Positions 57,820 to 64,000 of a stretch of 64,000 bases of DNA are shown here, one piece after another (the stretch's first letter is position 1; each line of letters begins with the position of its first letter). A model generated the notes under the pieces. It worked only from the letters and a program-made list of their open reading frames with translations. It was not told the DNA's origin and ran no database searches. The DNA is from Ostreococcus lucimarinus CCE9901. Taxonomy: Eukaryota > Chlorophyta > Mamiellophyceae > Mamiellales > Bathycoccaceae. Position numbers and translations under genes: made by a program. The stretch covers positions 428,501-492,500 of the forward strand of contig NC_009362.1 of the NCBI RefSeq assembly GCF_000092065.1, read 5' to 3'.

Positions 57820-60291
57820 TTACAAATGAATGACTACGACTACGGCTTTAGAGGAATTGAATGACCCACGCTTGACGTGCGCCGCATCGCGTGGAAGCGG
57901 CGGTGGCCATAACGAGGCGTCGACCTCGACGAAGAGCTCTTCGCACCGTCGAGGCGCCTTCTCGGGTGCCTTGTTCGGGACATCGCTACGGCGTTCTTCG
58001 ACAATGACGCAGTCGCTGTCGTCGTTATCGTGGCAGTCGCAGTCACGCACGCAGTAGTCGAACTCAAACTCATGTTTCGAGTGCGCGCTGACACCGGAGG
58101 CGACGACGGCGAGACGAGACGTCCCGGCGCGCGCGGTGACGACGTTCTGATTTTGGAAACACGTGCCGTCGTCGCGAAATCGGTACGCAAAGTCGACGCA
58201 AAGCGGACTCTTACGAACCGCTTCGGCTTGGATGAAGACAAAGTTGAGCCCAGATGACGAAGCCACAGTGACGACACCACCACACAGAGCGATGTTCGAA
58301 CGTTTGAACTTGGATCCACCAGTCAGAGACGTCTCGCCGTGGACGGCGAGTTGCATATTTTGTGCGACGTTGAGCATCGCGCTCTCGTACATCTGACGAG
58401 CACGAACGGGCTTGGCGGTGCATAGTCGCAAAGTGACCGGTACGTCGCGACCACCGACGATGGATAGCACGCGAAATGCGTACTCGGTACCCGCATCCAA
58501 GACTATTTCACCCTGGCAACTCTCGCGTTCGCGAGCGCCGAAGATGCCGCCGCACGGCATCCATTCGCTCGATCCGAGGCTGCGCCGCCAAACCAACACC
58601 GACAGGTCCGTGTACCAGCTACCTTGCGGACGACCGCGTTTGGTATGCTGTAATAACAGGACGTGACACCAGCATCCGCCGTCACCGGCCGACCGAACGA
58701 TGTACGAACGATGTACGTCTGGATGCAGGGTCGTCTCCAAATTCAACGCGTGCCAACCTTTTGGCGATTTACACACGTCCACGGATGAAAAGTGTACGAG
58801 AAAGTCATTGTAAGATATCCAAAATTCGCCATCATTGGCGCGGGTACGCGATAGTTCATCTCCTAAGCGCTTCGTCCACGACGCGGACGTCGAGGAAAAT
58901 TCGCCTCTCCATTCCTTCTTGCCCCACGGATTCCGAATCTTCAGCAGACGCAGCATTTCCGTTTCTACCGCGGGCTTCTTGCCGTGCAAAACCTCAGGTA
59001 GCTTTGTTTGTACGCCCTTCTTGACACCGTGCATTTCACGCACCTCTAGTATGCTATACGCGTGATGACCGACAATACCTTCGGCGCTGAACGACGTCGC
59101 GCATCCAAGCGGAAAGCCCGCCGACGAAAAGCTCACGAGCCGAACCCAAAATTCTTCAGAATCAAAATATGTGGATGAAAAACTAATCATCTCCGTCGCA
59201 CTTCCGGTGAGATCGTGCAAACCTTCGGCGACGTACCCACCACTTATCGCCGCGTAGCTTCCGTGAGCTTTGGCGTACGCCTTCTCGACAATCGATACCC
59301 ACGTTTGATTTTTAGACGCTTTGCCGAACGCGGGCGCGAATTCGTCATCCTTCTTCGGCTTGACTGGAATAAAGTCATCGACAACGATCGCTCGCCATCG
59401 GCCTCCGAGAAATAGTCGTATGAAATAGGCTCCTACTCGCTCCATGATGGGTGCGAACCGCCGGGAAACGCCGATGACGGACTCGAGTAAATCCTCACGT
59501 TCGGCGACGACAGCTAGCGAGCTCAAAAACCAACAATCGCCAACGCTCCCCTGTCGGATATCAGCCGCACTCGTCCGTCTGGCAAACTTAAATCGAGGTG
59601 ACGAAAATCTCTTCCAAACGAGCGATTTCGCCGCGTCTGTGTGCATCAAATTATCGCCTTTGGCCCACGCAAAAAAGTCGCATCGCGTGTTCTCCGCCGC
59701 CGGCTTCGCACATCCGTAAAACAACCGTCCTTGGTTCACGCCGTCCTTAGATACCTGCTTCACCTTTGCCTGCATCCCGCATCGACATTTCGGTACGTTC
59801 TCCTTCGTTCCACGCGCGCCATCGCGCCCATCCACGCTCGCCGGCGCCGCTCGAAATCCACTATCCATCCATGTTGTATTTCGAGCGACGACGTCACCAA
59901 ACGCCGCGAACGCATCGCCACAAAACGCCTCCGCCTCCTCACTCAGAGGAATCGATCGGTAAAACCCTTCACCATCGATATCGAAATAATTCATCGCTCT
60001 CGCGCGTCTTATCGCGTCATCGAACGCGTCGTCCACGCCCTTTGCGTCGTCGTCGACACCCTTTGCCTTCGTCGTCGTCGTCGATATCCCGCGCGCCCTC
60101 GCGCTCACGACGGACTCAATCGCATAATGCGCGTCTAGCGCTCGCGCGAGATCCCCGTTCGCCGCGCGCATGCGTCGCCTCGCCAAATTTTCGTCGACGT
60201 TCGTCAAGCGCACGAAATCTCCAACCGCCGCTTCATCATCCTCTACCGCGTTCTCGCGCGCGCGCTTCGACCCCTTACCGCGCGCGGGCAT
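57820..60291 (-). CDS. Calpain-like cysteine protease with UBA-like and GRF zinc-finger domains
   Basis: 823 residues. UBA-like helix bundle at about 22-60 (FVRLTNVDENLARRRMRAANG). GRF-type zinc finger at 169-205 (CRCG ... RLFYGCAKPA ... CDFFAWA), with Cys169, Cys171, Cys194, Cys204; GRF fingers bind single-stranded nucleic acid in other proteins. Calpain protease core from about 240: Cys253 in RQGSVGDCWFLSSLA, His410 in VGHHAYSILEV and Asn454 in KIRNPWG, so the triad is complete. Two beta-sandwich-like C-terminal regions follow. I know no calpain with this domain order. It converges with the small gene at 57256. Confidence 0.9.
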   Translation of the reverse strand: MPARGKGSKRARENAVEDDEAAVGDFVRLTNVDENLARRRMRAANGDLARALDAHYAIESVVSARARGISTTTTKAKGVDDDAKGVDDAFDDAIRRARAMNYFDIDGEGFYRSIPLSEEAEAFCGDAFAAFGDVVARNTTWMDSGFRAAPASVDGRDGARGTKENVPKCRCGMQAKVKQVSKDGVNQGRLFYGCAKPAAENTRCDFFAWAKGDNLMHTDAAKSLVWKRFSSPRFKFARRTSAADIRQGSVGDCWFLSSLAVVAEREDLLESVIGVSRRFAPIMERVGAYFIRLFLGGRWRAIVVDDFIPVKPKKDDEFAPAFGKASKNQTWVSIVEKAYAKAHGSYAAISGGYVAEGLHDLTGSATEMISFSSTYFDSEEFWVRLVSFSSAGFPLGCATSFSAEGIVGHHAYSILEVREMHGVKKGVQTKLPEVLHGKKPAVETEMLRLLKIRNPWGKKEWRGEFSSTSASWTKRLGDELSRTRANDGEFWISYNDFLVHFSSVDVCKSPKGWHALNLETTLHPDVHRSYIVRSAGDGGCWCHVLLLQHTKRGRPQGSWYTDLSVLVWRRSLGSSEWMPCGGIFGARERESCQGEIVLDAGTEYAFRVLSIVGGRDVPVTLRLCTAKPVRARQMYESAMLNVAQNMQLAVHGETSLTGGSKFKRSNIALCGGVVTVASSSGLNFVFIQAEAVRKSPLCVDFAYRFRDDGTCFQNQNVVTARAGTSRLAVVASGVSAHSKHEFEFDYCVRDCDCHDNDDSDCVIVEERRSDVPNKAPEKAPRRCEELFVEVDASLWPPPLPRDAAHVKRGSFNSSKAVVVVIHL

Positions 60292-60423
60292 CTCGAGCGT
60301 CGCACCCTACCCCTCGGCGCGTTCGCGTCGCGTGCACGCGCTGAAGCGCGTCGCCATCACCACCAAACGTCGCGCAGTGTCGACACTGCACTGCACTGCG
60401 CGACCCGATTTCGTCTTCGCGCC

Positions 60424-62301
60424 ATGTCGCGCGTCGCCGGTGCGACGTCGCGCTTGAGCGCGTCCGGCGCGTCGCACGAACGTCGCGCTACGCCCGAGCG
60501 AGCGTCGTCGCGCGTGCGCGCGCCGCTCGGCGGAGCGTACCGAATGAGGATGAGAATTCTCGCGCGGGACGTCGCGATGCGCGCGGTGTTTCGTGGCGAC
60601 GGTGCGCTCTCCAGCGATCGCGCGCAATCGAACGGCGTCCAGGTGACGTCGTCTTCGTCTTCGTCTTCGTCGTCATCGAACGGATTCGTGGAGTTCTTCA
60701 GACAAGCGTCGCCGTACATCGCGCTGCATCGAGGCTCGACGTTTGTGGTTTTGATTCCCGGCGACGTCTCGGCGTCGACGGCGAAGATGAATTCCGTCGT
60801 GCGTGATGTGAGCCTGCTGCACGACCTCGGCGTGCGTATCGTGTTGGTGGTCGGGGCGAGCGATCAGGTGAGCGAACTGACGAAGATGCGGGGTGGGGAG
60901 GTGAATTTCGTGGACGACTATCGAGTGACGGATGAGGCGGCGATGGAGGCGGCGATGGAGGCGAACGGGAAGAATCAAGTGCTCGTGCAAGCGCTCTTGA
61001 GTCGAGCGCCGACGATAAGTATAACGAGAAGACATAGAGACGGCGATGAAGACGGCGCGGGTGAACGTGGAATGGCTTCGAACGGGGCGAACGTGGTGGC
61101 GACAAGCGGCAATTACATATTTGCCAAACGCATGGGGACGGTGAACGGAACAGATTTTCAGCGTACGGGTGAGGTCACCAGAGTCGATGCGAAAGGGATA
61201 AAGAAAAAACTGTCTCAAGGCGATATCGTGTTGCTGAGTTCGCTCGGATTTAATGCCGCTGGAGAGGTTTTGAACTGTCAGTCTTTCGACGTGGCGTTGG
61301 CGACGGCGATTGATCTCAAAGCAGACAAGTTAATCGTGATGACGGATCCTTCGCACATGCCGTACGAAGGAAACGATAGCGCCGAGCGTGTGCCACGCTA
61401 TTTACCCCTACGCTCGGCAGAGGCGTATTTAGCGAAAATATACGGCACAAAAGACTTGAACGGCGGCGGCGGTGTCAATGGTGCCAACGGCGTCGCGAAT
61501 TGGAGGTGGTTACAAATGGAATACTCTATCGACGGCTCCGGGACGAACAAAGGTGACGAGCAAATCGTGAGCGCGTATTCGAATGACGAGCGCGAGCATC
61601 TATTCGATAGCATACGAGGCGTCAACGAACGTATCTCGCGCTTTGAAGAATTGATGGAGCGCGGGTTAAGTTGGCGCGTGCCGCACTGCCCGCAAGAGCT
61701 CTGTCTGGCCGCTTTTGCGTGTAAGGCGGGCGTGCGGCGTACACACTTAGTCGATCCGACGGTGTCTGGATCACTTCTAGTCGAGCTCTACACTCGTGAT
61801 GGTATTGGATGCATGGTGGCGCGAGATCGCTACGAAGGCACGCGGATCGCGACGATGGCTGATTGGGAATCAATCAAGCGCATCCTTGAACCTCTCGTCG
61901 CGAACGGTGCAGTCATTGCACGCTCGGACGAACAGTTGATTGACGAAGTGTGCAAGAACTATTTTCACGTCACCGAGCGCGATGGTAAGGTAATCGCGTG
62001 CTGTGCGCTGAAACCGTGCGGCAACGCCCCGGACGCGCACGAAGTCGCGGCGTTTGCGGTGTCTCCAGAGTATCGCCGAGGCGGGAGAGGCGATGCGTTG
62101 CTGGAGTACGCCGAAAACTACGCCTGCGAAACGCTTGCAACGTCGCGTCTTTTCCTGCTCACGACCCGCACCGCAGACTGGTTTGTTCAGCGAGGATTCG
62201 AAAACAAAGGTCTCGCTGAGAACAACCCAGAGCTTCCGCCTGGGAAGAGCGTGCAAAGCGGGCGAGGCAGCGTGCTGTTCGTGAAGTATCTCGATCGCTA
62301 G
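60424..62301 (+). CDS. NAGS: N-acetylglutamate synthase, plant type
   Basis: Makes N-acetylglutamate from glutamate and acetyl-CoA, first step of arginine synthesis. 625 residues: an Arg/Ser leader with a Ser run (about 76-85), then an amino-acid-kinase-like fold (about 90-340: YIALHRGSTFVVLIPGDV, DLGVRIVLVVGAS, GDIVLLSSLGFNAAGEVLNC) and a C-terminal GNAT domain (about 480-620: ACCALKPCGNAPDAHEVAAFAVSPEYRRGGRGDALLEYAE, GRAxxL-type acetyl-CoA loop). This is the organisation of plant NAGS and bacterial ArgA. ArgJ is about 53 kb upstream in this window. Confidence 0.92.
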   Translation: MSRVAGATSRLSASGASHERRATPERASSRVRAPLGGAYRMRMRILARDVAMRAVFRGDGALSSDRAQSNGVQVTSSSSSSSSSSNGFVEFFRQASPYIALHRGSTFVVLIPGDVSASTAKMNSVVRDVSLLHDLGVRIVLVVGASDQVSELTKMRGGEVNFVDDYRVTDEAAMEAAMEANGKNQVLVQALLSRAPTISITRRHRDGDEDGAGERGMASNGANVVATSGNYIFAKRMGTVNGTDFQRTGEVTRVDAKGIKKKLSQGDIVLLSSLGFNAAGEVLNCQSFDVALATAIDLKADKLIVMTDPSHMPYEGNDSAERVPRYLPLRSAEAYLAKIYGTKDLNGGGGVNGANGVANWRWLQMEYSIDGSGTNKGDEQIVSAYSNDEREHLFDSIRGVNERISRFEELMERGLSWRVPHCPQELCLAAFACKAGVRRTHLVDPTVSGSLLVELYTRDGIGCMVARDRYEGTRIATMADWESIKRILEPLVANGAVIARSDEQLIDEVCKNYFHVTERDGKVIACCALKPCGNAPDAHEVAAFAVSPEYRRGGRGDALLEYAENYACETLATSRLFLLTTRTADWFVQRGFENKGLAENNPELPPGKSVQSGRGSVLFVKYLDR

Positions 62302-62341
62302 ATTCTGATAGACGGAATTCGCGAACTAAAGTAAAACTAAG

Positions 62342-63127
62342 CTACCGTTCAAAACTCACGCACGGGATCAAAACATCCGCTAAAGTTCGACACTGTTGCA
62401 CGACGAGCCGCGCGTTGAGCGCGTCGTTCGACTCGGCTCGCATCCGCGCTTCTTCCTCTGACCTCCCGACCGCGACGTGTCGCTGAATAATCCTCCGCAT
62501 CGCCTCCTCAACGTCCGTATCAACGAACCACGTCTCATCGAACACGTTTTCATCCACTAAATCTCTCCACGGTCGTTCCGGAAGTAACACATAGTTCCCT
62601 TCAATCAACACCGTCTCGTGCCGACGCTCCACACGGCAGCCGCCTTCGACGGGATCGTGCGTCGCGTGATCAAATGTAGGAATCTCTCCGTAGCCTCTCG
62701 ACCGCAATATCTTGACGCACTCCACGAACGAAATCGCGTCGAACGTCCAGGGCGCGCCGCGTCGCCGGCGCGCTTCGTCCGCGTCGCCCGCGCGTCCCGC
62801 AGCCAGCTCTGCGAGTGACCAGTGAAAACCATCCATCGGCACGACGACGCACGCGTCCTCCCCGTTCCTTCGTTCGTTATAACCCACGCGCACGGCCTCA
62901 GCGAACGTCGACTTTCCTCCGCCCGGTGGCCCAGCGATGGCGACGAAGCGCTGCGTCGCTGGTGCGTCGTCGCGCGCTCGAATCAACGCGTCGACGCGCT
63001 CTTGAACGACGGCGTTGAAACCGTCGCTCTGCGTCGCGCGCGCGCGGAGCGAGGGACGTCGCGCGCGCGGAGGGCACGACGAACGTCGCGATGTCGTCGC
63101 CCGGACGTCAACGCGAGCGGTGGACAT
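62342..63127 (-). CDS. P-loop kinase of the uridine-kinase/PRK-like superfamily
   Basis: 261 residues with an Arg/Ser-rich leader. Walker A GPPGGGKSTFAEAV, then VVPMDGFHWSLAEL with the Asp common to phosphoribulokinase/uridine kinase proteins, FDHATHDPVEG and VLIEGNYVLLPERPWRDLVD, the last as in the FrcK/YggC-type kinases (fructose- and related sugar kinases) and yeast YFH7. It phosphorylates a small molecule with ATP; the substrate is not deducible. A plastid leader is possible. Confidence 0.85.
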   Translation of the reverse strand: MSTARVDVRATTSRRSSCPPRARRPSLRARATQSDGFNAVVQERVDALIRARDDAPATQRFVAIAGPPGGGKSTFAEAVRVGYNERRNGEDACVVVPMDGFHWSLAELAAGRAGDADEARRRRGAPWTFDAISFVECVKILRSRGYGEIPTFDHATHDPVEGGCRVERRHETVLIEGNYVLLPERPWRDLVDENVFDETWFVDTDVEEAMRRIIQRHVAVGRSEEEARMRAESNDALNARLVVQQCRTLADVLIPCVSFER

Positions 63128-63246
63128 GCCGAGGCGAGGACTGGCGGCGGTGCGAAGAGACGCTGGTTAAAGACAACACTGAAAAAGTTATTACAGCGCT
63201 CATCGCGGGAAAGTGATGATTAATGGCGACGCACGCTTCGGTGCGC

Positions 63247-64000
63247 TCACATACTGGCGGCGGCGGCGTCATGCGCCGCCTTGGCGGTGGCGTACGCGCG
63301 GACAACGTCTGTGTCGGCGTTGAGCTTGTAGACGTCGTTGAATGAGTACGGATTTTGCGTCAGCTTGTTCTTGAATACCTTGCCGCCGCAAGTCGTCGTC
63401 GTGGACGTCATCACGAGCTTGGTGTGCTCGCCATCCGCGGTGGACGCAGGAATGAACACGTTCGTGAACACGGCGCCGTCGGGTAAGATGAGTCCTTCCT
63501 CGGATTCGTCGACGACGTTGTACACGACGCAGTTGTGCGCTCGAATGTTCTTCGCCGTGACGTTGACGAGGAGAGAATTGGAGATATCGGCGTTCTTTGT
63601 GCGCACGTGAGATACGACGGAAGAAGCCAAGTGTCCAGACGCAATCTTCGAAGCTAAGACGACGGAGGAAAGATCCGTCTTGACGTCGTCTGCGAGCGCT
63701 GAGTCGACGCGGCGAGTGTCCTCTGGGATGCCGAGATACAGGCGCAAAGATTGCGCTTCTTCGCTATCGCCGAGGGCGAGAAGATTGTTCTTCATGTATA
63801 ACGCCAATAATCCGTAATCCCACCAGTAGGAGCCCGCACCGACGTTGATAGCGCCGAACATGCCCTTCTCCGGATGCTCCGCCAGGAGTTTCGCCCTGAA
63901 CGCTTGCATGCGCGCGTGGTGCGCCGTGGATATCGTCTCAGCTTCGCCCTTCGAACTCATAACTTTAACATATGCGTCGCACTTCATCGTGAGTGGCATC
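63247..64000 (-). CDS. Partial protein with repetitive beta-strand region, cut by window edge
   Basis: C-terminal part (about 250 residues in window) with the 5' end beyond base 64000; the first visible Met may be internal. The middle has regularly spaced Val/Ile/Asn residues (SSVVLASKIASGHLASSVVS, NSLLVNVTAKNIRAHNCVVY) as in left-handed beta-helix nucleotidyltransferase tails. A hexapeptide-repeat region of a sugar nucleotidyltransferase is possible, but I do not recognise a specific family. Confidence 0.6.
   Translation of the reverse strand, partial: MPLTMKCDAYVKVMSSKGEAETISTAHHARMQAFRAKLLAEHPEKGMFGAINVGAGSYWWDYGLLALYMKNNLLALGDSEEAQSLRLYLGIPEDTRRVDSALADDVKTDLSSVVLASKIASGHLASSVVSHVRTKNADISNSLLVNVTAKNIRAHNCVVYNVVDESEEGLILPDGAVFTNVFIPASTADGEHTKLVMTSTTTTCGGKVFKNKLTQNPYSFNDVYKLNADTDVVRAYATAKAAHDAAAASM

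Overview
The window looks like nuclear DNA of a very small green alga of the Mamiellophyceae, most likely an Ostreococcus-like species. The evidence is: GC-rich, tightly packed genes on both strands with gaps often below 200 bp; almost all genes in one exon; a plant-type chloroplast proteome (VIPP1, CURT1, FLU, an FtsH-like protein, plant-type chorismate mutase, RUS family) beside ordinary eukaryotic nuclear genes (LSM7, TCF25, eIF2B-delta, DIM1, kinesin-14, E2F, RBM39, glucosidase II). Species assignment is an inference; no database was searched. About 45 protein genes are called. I recognise no rRNA, tRNA, CRISPR array or transposon.

Layout. 1-9.6 kb: the end of an ACC-synthase-like aminotransferase, a eukaryotic tricorn protease, LSM7, ArgJ, a RUS/DUF647 protein and an ENOD93-like membrane protein. 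9.7-18.4 kb: an aldo-keto-reductase-like protein that has lost most of its catalytic tetrad, then FLU-like, VIPP1, TCF25 and an FtsH-like protein without its protease site. 18.4-25.2 kb: a zinc-finger pseudouridine synthase, a double-length mitochondrial-type carrier with six repeats, a HAT/TPR protein and a membrane protein. 25.2-36.7 kb: glucosidase II alpha, eIF2B-delta, an orphan protein, a Trp/Tyr-permease-like transporter, an RS/zinc-finger protein, a Sua5/YrdC protein, a G-patch protein and ISCA1. 36.9-49 kb: a kinesin-14, a coiled-coil protein, chorismate mutase, DIM1, an atypical two-domain E2F, a tiny membrane protein and a G3BP-like protein. 49.5-64 kb: two unrecognised genes, CURT1, a ZIP transporter, a five-finger C2H2 protein, RBM39-like, a small unknown, a UBA-GRF-calpain protein, N-acetylglutamate synthase, a P-loop kinase and a truncated gene at the edge.

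Three genes are split by introns near their 5' ends: kinesin-14 (two introns), CURT1 (one) and ZIP (one, behind a 12-nt first exon). All four introns share one pattern: donor GTGCG, a CTGAC motif about 30-45 nt before the acceptor, and CAG at the acceptor. All four keep the reading frame, and together they supply the missing transit peptide of CURT1 and the missing first ATG of ZIP.

The genes are mostly unrelated housekeeping functions. Two themes recur: chloroplast membrane and pigment maintenance (FLU-like, VIPP1, CURT1, FtsH-like, HAT/TPR protein), and arginine biosynthesis (ArgJ and N-acetylglutamate synthase). The most unusual proteins are the tricorn protease, the fused carrier, the UBA-GRF-calpain and the two apparent pseudoenzymes.
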